From Calditrichota bacterium (GTDB taxonomy: Bacteria > Calditrichota > Calditrichia > RBG-13-44-9 > J042), in NCBI GenBank assembly GCA_013150955.1, contig JAADJD010000062.1, forward strand, positions 113,416 through 155,382: 41,967 nucleotides of DNA. Direction: 5' to 3'. The notes beneath the pieces were generated by a model, which had not been told where the DNA came from, did not search any database, and was given only the letters and a program-made list of their open reading frames with translations. Below, piece after piece: positions 15,942 through 24,416 of the stretch. The first letter of the stretch is position 1, and each line of letters opens with the position of its first letter. The translations under genes were made by a program, and so were the position numbers.

Positions 15942-16956
15942 GGTTCACATTGGTGTGGTGGGCGTGGGGCATCTGGGACGGCTGCACGTCCAGCAATTGC
16001 AACACATCGAGGCTGCCCATCTGGTTGGATTTTACGATGTGGACGCGGATCGGTCGGAACAGATTTCCCGCGAATTTGGCGTCCAGGCGTTCCCCAGCTT
16101 CGAGGCACTGCTCCAACAATGCGACGCCATTAGCATCGTCACACCGACGTCCTTCCATTACGAGTACGCCCGAGCCGCCCTGCAGGCCAATCGGCATGTG
16201 TTCATTGAAAAACCCATCACCAGCACCCTGGAAGAAGCCGACGCGCTCATCGCTCTGGGAAGGGAACGAAATTTGAAAATACAGGTGGGTCATATCGAGC
16301 GATTCAACCCGGCCATTCTGGCCATCGAACCGCTGAATATCAATCCGTTGTTCATCGAATCTCATCGCCTGGCCAATTTTAATCCCCGTGGCACCGACGT
16401 GGCCGTGGTACTGGATTTGATGATCCACGACATCGACCTCATCCTGAGCTTCGTTCACAGCCCGGTAAAGGAAGTTCAGGCCAGCGGTGTGCGGGTCATT
16501 TCTTCCACCGAAGACATCGCCAACTGCCGCGTGATGTTCGAAAACGGATGCGTGGCCAATGTGACAGCCAGTCGTATCTCGGCCCGCAACATGCGCAAAA
16601 TGCGATTCTTTCAGCCACATGCCTACGTATCGGTGGACTTCCTGGAGGGGTTTTCGGAAGTGTACTATCTGGCATCGGAGCAGCTGCACATTCCGGGAAC
16701 CGAGCTGGCCTTTTCCCTGGGAGAAATCGAAAAAGGCATGGAGAAAAAGGAAATTCGTTACGCCCGCCTGGAAAAGCGCGATGTGAATCCCCTGCGCTAC
16801 GAACTGGAGCTATTCTGCCAGGCGATCCTGCGCGACACTCAACCGCCCGTTACCGCCGAAGATGGTCGCCGGGCCCTGAAAGTTGCCGGGATAATCCTGG
16901 AAAAAATTCATCAACATACGGAGCATGTAAAAAAACACTGGGGTGAATTGCCGTGA
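15925..16956 (+). CDS. Gfo/Idh/MocA-family NAD(P)-dependent oxidoreductase
   Basis: The protein has 343 residues. The N-terminal Rossmann fold has VGVVGVGHLGRLH-like glycines (HIGVVGVGHLGRLH), the cofactor-loop acid in FYDVDADR, and the family motif EKPITSTLEEAD with the conserved EKP lysine. GHIERFNPA and the DLMIHDIDLI histidine/aspartate segment complete the C-terminal domain. Members oxidise or reduce sugars at one carbon; relatives of this subtype act on UDP-N-acetylglucosamine in lipid A synthesis (GnnA), which is a possibility but not shown by context here. The start at 15925 (MTTKDKV) has GGAAGAG upstream and overlaps the GWxTD gene by 17 bases. A start 16 codons earlier lies deeper in that gene and is unlikely. 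The stop overlaps the next start (GTGA). Confidence 0.92.
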   Translation: MTTKDKVHIGVVGVGHLGRLHVQQLQHIEAAHLVGFYDVDADRSEQISREFGVQAFPSFEALLQQCDAISIVTPTSFHYEYARAALQANRHVFIEKPITSTLEEADALIALGRERNLKIQVGHIERFNPAILAIEPLNINPLFIESHRLANFNPRGTDVAVVLDLMIHDIDLILSFVHSPVKEVQASGVRVISSTEDIANCRVMFENGCVANVTASRISARNMRKMRFFQPHAYVSVDFLEGFSEVYYLASEQLHIPGTELAFSLGEIEKGMEKKEIRYARLEKRDVNPLRYELELFCQAILRDTQPPVTAEDGRRALKVAGIILEKIHQHTEHVKKHWGELP

Positions 16957-17534
16957 AACTGGGTGAGTTCTTTTTCAAATATCGGGGCGTTACACCGATA
17001 CCACTGGTGCTCGTTATTCTTTATTTTGCCCAACCCACACCGCAATCGTTTCTGTATGGGATTGGCCTGATGGTACTGGGAGAAATTATCCGCATCTGGG
17101 GGGTAAGCTATGCCGGTGGGGCCACGCGCACCCGCGAAGTGGGGGCACCCCGGTTGGTGACCAATGGCCCATTCGCTCACGTCCGCAATCCCCTGTACCT
17201 GGGCAACATGCTCATGTACACCGGTGCCGCCATCATTCCCAATGTCTGGACACCCCTGCTCATTGCCATCGTCTGGCTGTACTTCGGGTTTCAATATTAC
17301 TGGATCGTTCGTCTGGAAGAAGAAAAGTTAACTGAATTGTTCGGTGAGGAATACCTACACTACCAGAAAGTGGTGCCCCGTTTTTTTCCCCGGATAACCC
17401 CGGCCCAATCGCAACATCCCGTGCGCCCAAATTTGTGGGCTGCCCTGAAATCTGAAAAAAGTACCTTCTTGAGTTTTTTCACGATTCTTATTTTATTTTA
17501 TGTGAAGATGCGATTTTTCACGCATCCTTCGTAA
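16953..17534 (+). CDS. Isoprenylcysteine carboxyl methyltransferase/PEMT-like membrane protein
   Basis: The 193-residue protein starts at GTG, overlapping the previous stop by four bases, with GGGGTG upstream. About four membrane segments (YRGVTPIPLVLVILYF, FLYGIGLMVLGEIIRIWG, ALL-type segments around 95-115, and a C-terminal FLSFFTILILFYVKM helix). The SAM-binding signature of the ICMT/phospholipid methyltransferase superfamily is present: LVTNGPFAHVRNPLYLGNML, then RLEEEKLTELFGEEYLHYQK and VPRFFP. The acceptor substrate is unknown (lipid or small molecule). Close coupling to an oxidoreductase and a GWxTD protein suggests a shared envelope or lipid process, by inference only. The extra C-terminal helix beyond VPRFFP is unusual for the short members. 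Confidence 0.85.
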   Translation: MKLGEFFFKYRGVTPIPLVLVILYFAQPTPQSFLYGIGLMVLGEIIRIWGVSYAGGATRTREVGAPRLVTNGPFAHVRNPLYLGNMLMYTGAAIIPNVWTPLLIAIVWLYFGFQYYWIVRLEEEKLTELFGEEYLHYQKVVPRFFPRITPAQSQHPVRPNLWAALKSEKSTFLSFFTILILFYVKMRFFTHPS

Positions 17535-17606
17535 ACCGATCGCACCAATCGTCTGGATCTTTCTCATAAATCCACAAATCAGGAATCAAAATCCAGGGAA
17601 ACTGCC

Positions 17607-19031
17607 ATGGATCATCCATTATTATCGTCCCGGACAGGGATCACCATCGAAACCGTACGGGAGCAGGTGGTTGGGGTAAATACCCGGGTTCCCCTTTTTG
17701 ACGGCCGCCTTGTCCCCTATATTAATTTTGACAATGCCGCCAGCACCCCGGTGCTTAAGCCGGTGCTGGACAAAATGAATCAGTTCATGGCCTGGTACAG
17801 CAGCATTCATCGGGGAACGGGATTTAAATCCCAGCTAAGCTCCGAACTGTACGATCTGGCCCGGGAAGTGGTGGCTCGCTTTGTGGGACTGGAACTGCAG
17901 GGGCACACCATCATTTTTGTAAAAAATACGACCGAAGCGATCAACAAACTGGCCAATCGGCTGAACCTTACTCCTGACGATGTGGTACTGGTAACCAAAA
18001 TGGAACACCACTCCAACGATCTGCCCTGGCGCAAACGCGCGCGTGTGGTGCACATTGATGTGGACGAACAGGGCCGGTTGCGGGAAGCGGATCTGGTTCA
18101 ACAGCTGGAACGCTACGGCAAAGCCACAAAACTGTTTGCCGTGACCGGTGCCTCCAATGTGACCGGTTGGGTTAACGACATTCACCGGCTGGCCACCATT
18201 TGCCATCAATACGGGGTCAAAATCCTGGTGGACGCTGCCCAGCTGGCGCCCCATCGAAAGATCGACATGAAGCCTCAGTCCGATCCCGCCCATATTGACT
18301 TTCTGGCCTTTTCCGCACATAAAATTTACGCCCCCTTTGGAGCCGGAGTGCTGATTGGGGATCAGGATGTTTTCGAATCCGGGGAACCGGACATGGTGGG
18401 CGGGGGAACGGTGGACATCGTATCGTACGACCATGTGGAATGGACGGCGCCACCGGAAAAGGACGAAGCGGGTACCCCAAACACCGTGGGAGTGCTGGCC
18501 ATGGTCAAAGCATTAATGGTGCTGGAAGAAATCGGCATGGATCAGGTGGCGGCACACGAAGCGCGATTGACCCGTTATGCGCTGCAGCGCCTGCGGGAAA
18601 TCCCCGACATCCGTATTCTGGGAAGCGACGATCCAGAAGACGTGGAAAACCGGCTGGGGGTGATTACCTTTAATATTGGTCAACTTCATCATGCACTGGT
18701 GGCCGCCATTTTAAATCACGAAGCGGCCATTGCCGTACGGAACGGCTGTTTTTGTGCTCATCCCTACATCAAGTTAATGCTGGGCATTTCCGATGAGGAA
18801 GCCGCCCGGTTAGAGGAAGACATCCGGCGGGGCGATCGCTCCCGCATCCCCGGGGCGGTGCGGGTGAGCTTCGGGATTTACAATACCGAATCGGAAATCG
18901 ATGTGCTGGTCGACATTCTGAATAAAATTGCGCGCAAACAGTGGCAGGGGGATTACGAACTGGATCGCCAGCGAGGGGCCTATTTCCTGAAACATGCCAC
19001 GATCGATTACCACCGATTCTTTCAATTATAA
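17607..19031 (+). CDS. Class V aminotransferase, cysteine desulfurase (SufS/Csd)-like
   Basis: The 474-residue PLP enzyme has the class V pattern: YINFDNAASTPVLKPVLDKM at the N-terminus, KNTTEAINKLANRL, the His pair in KMEHHSNDLPWR, the cofactor Asp in ILVDAAQLAPHR, and the Schiff-base lysine in FLAFSAHKIYAPFGAGVLIG (Lys of SAHK). Near the C-terminus RNGCFCAHPYIKLMLGIS places cysteines where SufS/NifS enzymes carry the persulfide Cys. The protein is longer than SufS (about 410), with an extra N-terminal 30 residues and a C-terminal tail (QRGAYFLKHATIDYHRFF). No suf/isc partners are adjacent, so desulfurase activity is likely but physiological role is open. AGGGAAACTGCC precedes the ATG. Confidence 0.88.
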   Translation: MDHPLLSSRTGITIETVREQVVGVNTRVPLFDGRLVPYINFDNAASTPVLKPVLDKMNQFMAWYSSIHRGTGFKSQLSSELYDLAREVVARFVGLELQGHTIIFVKNTTEAINKLANRLNLTPDDVVLVTKMEHHSNDLPWRKRARVVHIDVDEQGRLREADLVQQLERYGKATKLFAVTGASNVTGWVNDIHRLATICHQYGVKILVDAAQLAPHRKIDMKPQSDPAHIDFLAFSAHKIYAPFGAGVLIGDQDVFESGEPDMVGGGTVDIVSYDHVEWTAPPEKDEAGTPNTVGVLAMVKALMVLEEIGMDQVAAHEARLTRYALQRLREIPDIRILGSDDPEDVENRLGVITFNIGQLHHALVAAILNHEAAIAVRNGCFCAHPYIKLMLGISDEEAARLEEDIRRGDRSRIPGAVRVSFGIYNTESEIDVLVDILNKIARKQWQGDYELDRQRGAYFLKHATIDYHRFFQL

Positions 19032-19219
19032 AGTTAATGGTGGTCGAAATCCCCCTATGACTCCTGTCGGCGTGGCGGATAGGCGGCACGGTTCCTGAAA
19101 CGGGCATCAACCCGTGGAATCCCTGTGAAACCGGGTAGCACTGGAACAAGCGAATGACACCTTTCGTTTTGGGTGAACTTTTCATTCCGAACTGGAGGAG
19201 GAAAAGCAGGGGGTACACC
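19032..19219 (+). other. Long leader with possible RNA structure before the GATase-like gene
   Basis: The 188 bases between the aminotransferase stop and the next start contain a stable hairpin (ACGGG CATCAA CCCGT, about 19098-19113) within a GC-rich segment with paired candidates on both sides (19060-19145). I could not match it to cobalamin, SAM, TPP, c-di-GMP or guanidine riboswitch consensus. An in-frame ATG at 19154 would extend the next protein but lacks a signal-peptide character. Confidence 0.35.
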
Positions 19220-21127
19220 ATGGGCAGGGTCAAAGTAAGCGCCATTCTCCTGGCGCTATATATCGGTATAAACAATCTGGGTGCAATCAATGGGGCCACA
19301 TTTGCCATTTACGTGGGGCCGGGCGCGTGGATTGATGGAGTCATAGCCTTCGAGAATTTTCTGGATTGGAAGGGCATCTCTCACGAGCGGGTGACACCAA
19401 CGGATGTGAATACCATCGTACTAAAAAATTATTATCAGGCCATTTTCATGCCCGGTGGCGATGCCTATTACTACAAACTTTACATCGATTCCAGCGGCGT
19501 CCAGCACATTCGGGATCTGGTATTCTCCGGTGGGGGCTATATCGGTACCTGCGCGGGCGCCTACTACGCTTCCGATTCCATTCGATGGGAAGGCGGCACC
19601 TACGATTATCCCCTGGATCTATTTCAGGGATTTTCCAATGGCGCCATCGACGTGATTGCTCCCTGGCCCAACTACACCATGACCCCCATCAACATGAATC
19701 CCAACAATCCCATCAATCAATACGCTCCCGCGGCGATGACATCTCTGTATTACGGCGGGCAGACATTTGTCCCCCATGCCGGTGTTCAGGTCGATACCCT
19801 GTTTACCTGGGCGGCCTATCACGACAGCGTGGGTGGCATCAGCTTTACCTACGGCAGCGGGAGGGTTTTACTAATGGGGATTCATCCCGAAATTGATGAA
19901 AACACCAATCGGGATGGAACCACCTTTGCGGACAGCCTGGACGATCGGGAATCGGACTGGAACTGGCTGTGGACAGCCATTGACTGGTTGCTGAAAAAAC
20001 CACTATCCACTCCCCAGATCTGGATTAATGAATTCCATTACGACAATGCTGGAACGGATGAAAACGAATTTGTTGAGATTGTGGTGCCGGCATATTTCAC
20101 AGACCTGGCCAATGTGACCCTGAACCTGTACGATGGCGCCACCGGAACAATTTACGATTCCCACACCCTGAATACCTTTTCGGCTGGCCTTCGCCAGGGC
20201 GATTTGCAAATCTACTACAAAACCATTCCGGGCATTCAGGACGGCCCGGACGGCTTCAGCCTCGATTATAAGGGGAACCTCATTCAATTCATCAGTTACG
20301 AAGGGACATTCACCGCCTCGACTGGCATTGCCTCCGGTTATCGCAGCACGGATATCGGGGTTGCGGAAAGCGGCACCGATGCCCCTGGATTATCCCTTCA
20401 GCTCCTGGGAAGCGGAACGGCCTATCCGGATTTCAGCTGGGGCGGCCCCTATGGTCAAACGGTCGGCAATGTGAATTCCGACGGGAACACCGACCAGAGC
20501 CTCCCGGTACAGTTGCGATTTTTCCGGGCGGAGCCCCAACCCCAGGGAGTATTGCTGGTGTGGGAAACGGCATCCGAAATCAACAATCTGGGATTTGTGC
20601 TGGAAAAGGCCACTGAAGACAGCACGGCCTTTCAACTGCTGGCCAGCTATGCGTCCCACCCGGCCCTGCAGGGTGCTGGAAACAGTACCCAGTCGCGACG
20701 ATACGAATTTCTGGACAGGGAAGTCACCCCCGGGCAAACGTACTGGTACCGTTTATCCGACGTCTCCGTCAGCGGGCAACGCACCCTCCTGGCCACCATT
20801 CGCGTGGACGGGAATTCCGAAGACCTTCCGCTGGCAAATCACCTCTCTCCCCGTCAATTTCGGCTGTATGCCTGCTACCCCAATCCATTCAATCCAATCA
20901 CCACCATCGCTTTCGACATTGCCGAAACGGCTGACCGTTCCATTCCCGTGCGACTGGATGTTTTCAACACCCGCGGTCAACGGGTGGCCACCCTGCTTCA
21001 CACCTCCCTTCCGCCGGGTCAATATCGCATCCCATTTGACGCCGGTGAATTGCCATCGGGTATTTATTATTACCGCTTACAGGCGGGCCACTGGGTATCC
21101 ACCCGAAAGATGGTGCTGCTGCGTTGA
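19220..21127 (+). CDS. Secreted class I glutamine amidotransferase-fold (BPL_N-like) protein with lamin-tail-like and T9SS sorting domains
   Basis: The protein has 635 residues from the ATG at 19220 (GGGGG upstream). A signal peptide (KVSAILLALYIGINNLGAI...) is followed by a GATase1-like domain (about 28-260): AIFMPGGDAYYYK, nucleophile elbow GTCAGAYYAS (Cys111) and LLMGIHPEID (His222, Glu224), i.e. a Cys-His-Glu triad as in class I amidotransferases and the N-terminal domain of some biotin protein ligases. Residues about 266-400 begin WINEFHYDNAGTDENEFVEI, a lamin-tail-like beta domain found in secreted nucleases and adhesins. Residues about 435-550 are FN3-like (LVWETASEINNLGFVLEKA). The last 75 residues are a T9SS type A sorting domain (YPNPFNPITTIAFDI ... 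VSTRKMVLLR). Function unknown; an intact triad in a surface protein is unusual. Confidence 0.87.
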   Translation: MGRVKVSAILLALYIGINNLGAINGATFAIYVGPGAWIDGVIAFENFLDWKGISHERVTPTDVNTIVLKNYYQAIFMPGGDAYYYKLYIDSSGVQHIRDLVFSGGGYIGTCAGAYYASDSIRWEGGTYDYPLDLFQGFSNGAIDVIAPWPNYTMTPINMNPNNPINQYAPAAMTSLYYGGQTFVPHAGVQVDTLFTWAAYHDSVGGISFTYGSGRVLLMGIHPEIDENTNRDGTTFADSLDDRESDWNWLWTAIDWLLKKPLSTPQIWINEFHYDNAGTDENEFVEIVVPAYFTDLANVTLNLYDGATGTIYDSHTLNTFSAGLRQGDLQIYYKTIPGIQDGPDGFSLDYKGNLIQFISYEGTFTASTGIASGYRSTDIGVAESGTDAPGLSLQLLGSGTAYPDFSWGGPYGQTVGNVNSDGNTDQSLPVQLRFFRAEPQPQGVLLVWETASEINNLGFVLEKATEDSTAFQLLASYASHPALQGAGNSTQSRRYEFLDREVTPGQTYWYRLSDVSVSGQRTLLATIRVDGNSEDLPLANHLSPRQFRLYACYPNPFNPITTIAFDIAETADRSIPVRLDVFNTRGQRVATLLHTSLPPGQYRIPFDAGELPSGIYYYRLQAGHWVSTRKMVLLR

Positions 21128-21156
21128 AAAACCGATTGGTCTGGTCAGTTTATCCC

Positions 21157-21480
21157 GGTTGATGCACTAACCTACGAATTACACGAATAAACACGAACAA
21201 AAAGAATAAAATCCGTTTGATTATATCCGGATGAAAAATGTGTTTTATTTGTTTTATTTGTGTTCATTCGTGTCATTCGTGGTCTAAAGCATAATTTGGG
21301 TTCATGGTTTATCCCAAATTATGCAATCAACCACGAATCAAGCGAATGAATTCGGAAAAAATCAACAAAATAGCGAATATATCCGGGAAAAACATTTTCA
21401 CCCAGATAGAATCAAGTGCATTTTATTATTTTTATTGGTGTTAATTCGTGTAATTCGTAGGCTAATGCACAATTTTGGTT
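21157..21480. repeat. Interspersed inverted-repeat element, locus D (forward fragment plus reverse unit)
   Basis: Same family. A forward left half (GATGCACTAACCTACGAATT then ACACGAATAAACACG, core to GGATGAAAAATGTGTT) runs at about 21245 directly into a right end (TTCATTCGTGTCATTCGTGG), forming a shortened palindromic unit. A reverse-oriented unit follows (about 21309-21475: CCAAATTATGCAATCAACCA ... GTAATTCGTAGGCTAATGCA). It lies between the convergent GATase-like gene and tRNA-Phe. Confidence 0.87.
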
Positions 21481-21498
21481 TATCTCATTATTTGGGAT

Positions 21499-21530
21499 AA
21501 AAAAAGGGCACAATCTTTTCGATTGTGCCC
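21499..21530 (-). terminator. Intrinsic terminator after tRNA-Phe
   Basis: Perfect ten-pair stem GGGCACAATC/GATTGTGCCC (21506-21515 with 21521-21530) with a T-run of seven on the minus strand (A at 21499-21505), eight bases beyond the tRNA 3' end. Confidence 0.9.
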
Positions 21531-21537
21531 CTGACGG

Positions 21538-21610
<73 letters not shown>

Positions 21611-21874
21611 ATCCTGTTTAAAGCGAAGCAAATTTACACGGGCAGCCCTGAAAAATCAAGTCAAATTTCATCTTGCTCGCTCACCCCACGCGTGGCAAAA
21701 GACCTAAAAAAATAACGGGTTACACCTATCCAGGGTTCCCTGTATGCCGCAGACATCCCTTTCTTGTTTCACCCTTCCCCGCCCCCGGAAGCAGCCAATC
21801 GACTGGGATCGCCCCACTGTCGATCGTGCGATTCTGGATTACCCATCCGGTTCCTTTTTGGTACCACCTCATGC
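21611..21874. other. Spacer between tRNA-Phe and the mannan locus
   Basis: About 260 bases with no gene. On the minus strand TTGATTTTTCAGG ... TAAATTTG (around 21625-21655) is a candidate tRNA-Phe promoter, with TTG and TAnnTTTG about 20 bases apart. No clear terminator of the beta-mannosidase gene is visible. Confidence 0.4.
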
Positions 21875-24355
21875 CTATTCCACCTTTCGATAAAACTCGT
21901 TGAGGCACCACACCTTCACGTCCGCTGGCCGGGCCGAATTGGTTTTTCTTTTCCCGGTAATCTGCACCGAATCCCCCGGAAACAGATCCAGCCAGTTATC
22001 GGAAAACTCCACGCCCGGCGCCTCCAGAAAAACGCCGGGAACAAAGGTGTGGGCATTCAATCGGATGCGAATTTCCTCCCCGGTCTCATCCTCAACCGCC
22101 CACTGCAACCCTTCTGGATCCAGGTGCAAATGTTTTAAAGGCAAGTACGTCCAATAATGGCGGGAAATTTCCTCTCCCGCATCATCCATCAAGCGCAATA
22201 ACCAGAGGCGACAGGCCTTTTCGTCATCGGAGATCGGAGTGTGCCGCTCCCACACGGTGAGCACCTGACCTGCTGGAAGCTGAACGGCCTGAGTGCCTGA
22301 CCACACGGGGGCGTTTTCCTTCAAATCAAAAAGAGTCAGCTGAAGTTCGCCATTCCAGACCGTGCTATCCAGATTCAGGGCACGGACGCAGATCTTCTCC
22401 CCATCGCCTTGAATGACTGCCCGCTGTTTCTGGAAAAACCGCCGCGCGGCAAAATAAGCGGCCTTGGGTTGCAGGTTGGCATCAATCAACGCCCAGCTGG
22501 TTACCGGCCAGCAATCATTAAGTTGCCAGATTAGACTGCCCGACGTCTGTGGCCAGCGAAAACGCCAGTGATCCACACAGGTTTGCAGGGCCAGTGCCTG
22601 GTTCAACCAGGTCAGGTAAAGAAACGCCTCCCAGCGGGTGGAAACAGGCAAATGTGCCACCAGAAAGCGAAACAATCGTTCGGTGCCTTCTTCCTGCTTG
22701 TTATGATGTTCCACCGTGCGGCTCCAGGGATACCGTTCCCCGGGTTCGATTGCTGCTTCCAGGGTTTCCCGATTCGCCGGCGCCTGAAATCCAAATTCGG
22801 TGACGAAAAGACTGTCATCCGCTTCCACGGTGCGATAATCCTGCCAGATGCTCCAGATGTTCCACTGATGCCGATTGCCACTGCGGGTATCGTTGGGATC
22901 TGCGTCGTCACCAAACGGCGAAGACGGCCAGTAAGCCCGGGTGGGATCCAGTTGCTGGCACAATTCCGGCAACAATCGATGGAAAATCGAATATCCGGGC
23001 ATGTCTTCCGGGGAACGTCCGGTACGCTGGTACCAGATCCATTCATTCTCATTATTCCCACACCAGATTACCAGACAGGGATGATGCTGCAGGCGGCCAA
23101 TCTGATAGCGCGCTTCCCGACGCACATTTTCCAGAAAGGCCTGGTGCTCGGGATAATCCCCGCAGGCAAACATGAAGTCCTGCCACACCATCAATCCCAG
23201 GCGATCACACCATTCGTAAAACACATCCGTCTCATATACGCCGCCACCCCACACCCGGAGCATGTTCATCCCGGCATCCCGGGCCATCTGCAACAATCGC
23301 CGATATTTTTCCGCCGATACGCGGGGTAGAAACGCATCCGCCGGAATCCAGTTGGCGCCCTGAGCATACACCGGGCGACCATTAACCACAAACCGGAATA
23401 CGGGGTTTCCCTGATCATCCTGACGCTCCAGGGTAACGGTTCGAATGCCGACGAACCAGGTGCGCTCATCCACCACCTCTTTTCCGCTGAATAAACGCGC
23501 CTCCAGTTTATACCGGAAGGGTTCTCCCATCCCGTTAGGCCACCACAACCTGGGATTCTTTATCTCCAGCTGGCAGTCCACGGCGTTTGAATTTATCGGC
23601 ACGCGGGTATTCCAGACGGGTTCATCCACCCCGGGCTCCCGCAAGACGATTTCCAGTTCCCCGGATTCGTCTGCAAACCACTCCAGCTGAACCTCCACCC
23701 GAACGACCGCTTTCCGGGACGATGCCGAAAGGGTGTGAAATCGCAGATGATCCAAGCGACCCGCATGCAGCCTTTCCAGATACACCGGTTTCCAGATGCC
23801 CACCGTGGGCAGGGATGGCCCCCAGTCCCATCCAAAGGCATACTGCGCCTTGCGGATGTAAACCCGCTCGGCGCTGTTGGGTGCCGAAAGCGGGCCATAT
23901 TCCGCCACCTGCGAACGGGCATACAACACCGGGGATTCGAAGATAACTTCCAGCACATTCTCCCCCGATTTCAATAAATGGGAGACGGGAAATCGGTAGG
24001 CCAGGAACATGTTATCGGTGCTGGCTATCTCTACCCCGTTAAGCCGAACGGTGGCAATGGTGTCCAGTCCCTCAAAAACCAGAAAAATTGGATGTTGCGG
24101 ATTCAACCACTGAGGATCCACCTGAAACGTTTTGACGTATCGCCAGCGCTGATCATGTACCCACTGCACCGCCACCTCGTTGCGGTTTACAAATGGGTCG
24201 GGAATGATGCCGGCCGCCAGCAAATCCGTGTGAATGGTTCCTGGAACCTGTGCCGGCAGGCCATCGGATGGAAACGCTCGTGCCACTTCCCCGGGAAGGG
24301 ACTCCATTTCTGGATGGACACGCCAGTCCCCACACAAATCCAGGCGCTCTCGCAT
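21875..24355 (-). CDS. Beta-mannosidase, glycoside hydrolase family 2
   Basis: The 826-residue enzyme releases terminal beta-mannose from manno-oligosaccharides. Full GH2 architecture: sugar-binding jelly roll (1-190, with the beta-mannosidase signature VPGTIHTDLLAAGIIPDPF), immunoglobulin-like domain (about 195-305), catalytic TIM barrel (about 305-620) and C-terminal beta domains. Catalytic acid/base is Glu436 in WCGNNENEW and nucleophile Glu520 in FVTEFGFQ; RVWGGGVYE (367-375) is the barrel strand near the active site. There is no signal peptide, so it acts in the cytoplasm on imported oligosaccharides, consistent with an ABC importer in the same gene run. GGGAGG precedes the ATG. It is the last gene of the minus-strand mannan locus. 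Length matches the family. Confidence 0.95.
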   Translation of the reverse strand: MRERLDLCGDWRVHPEMESLPGEVARAFPSDGLPAQVPGTIHTDLLAAGIIPDPFVNRNEVAVQWVHDQRWRYVKTFQVDPQWLNPQHPIFLVFEGLDTIATVRLNGVEIASTDNMFLAYRFPVSHLLKSGENVLEVIFESPVLYARSQVAEYGPLSAPNSAERVYIRKAQYAFGWDWGPSLPTVGIWKPVYLERLHAGRLDHLRFHTLSASSRKAVVRVEVQLEWFADESGELEIVLREPGVDEPVWNTRVPINSNAVDCQLEIKNPRLWWPNGMGEPFRYKLEARLFSGKEVVDERTWFVGIRTVTLERQDDQGNPVFRFVVNGRPVYAQGANWIPADAFLPRVSAEKYRRLLQMARDAGMNMLRVWGGGVYETDVFYEWCDRLGLMVWQDFMFACGDYPEHQAFLENVRREARYQIGRLQHHPCLVIWCGNNENEWIWYQRTGRSPEDMPGYSIFHRLLPELCQQLDPTRAYWPSSPFGDDADPNDTRSGNRHQWNIWSIWQDYRTVEADDSLFVTEFGFQAPANRETLEAAIEPGERYPWSRTVEHHNKQEEGTERLFRFLVAHLPVSTRWEAFLYLTWLNQALALQTCVDHWRFRWPQTSGSLIWQLNDCWPVTSWALIDANLQPKAAYFAARRFFQKQRAVIQGDGEKICVRALNLDSTVWNGELQLTLFDLKENAPVWSGTQAVQLPAGQVLTVWERHTPISDDEKACRLWLLRLMDDAGEEISRHYWTYLPLKHLHLDPEGLQWAVEDETGEEIRIRLNAHTFVPGVFLEAPGVEFSDNWLDLFPGDSVQITGKRKTNSARPADVKVWCLNEFYRKVE

Positions 24356-24416
24356 CGATCATGCCCTCCCAATCTATTCCAGTAAACACCTCTTTCTGCA
24401 GAATACCCCCATCGGG

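Noticed and set aside
17607-19031. Kynureninase or isopenicillin-epimerase assignment for the class V aminotransferase
   Set aside because: The C-terminal Cys-rich RNGCFCAHPY motif at the persulfide position favours the desulfurase-like group; a cyclase-family gene 13 kb away is not enough to infer a kynurenine pathway.
3717-21480. CRISPR array suggested by recurrent ACGAAT/ATTCGT motifs
   Set aside because: Copies are imperfect, occur in inverted pairs with a conserved core, and lack regularly spaced unique spacers; no cas genes are present.
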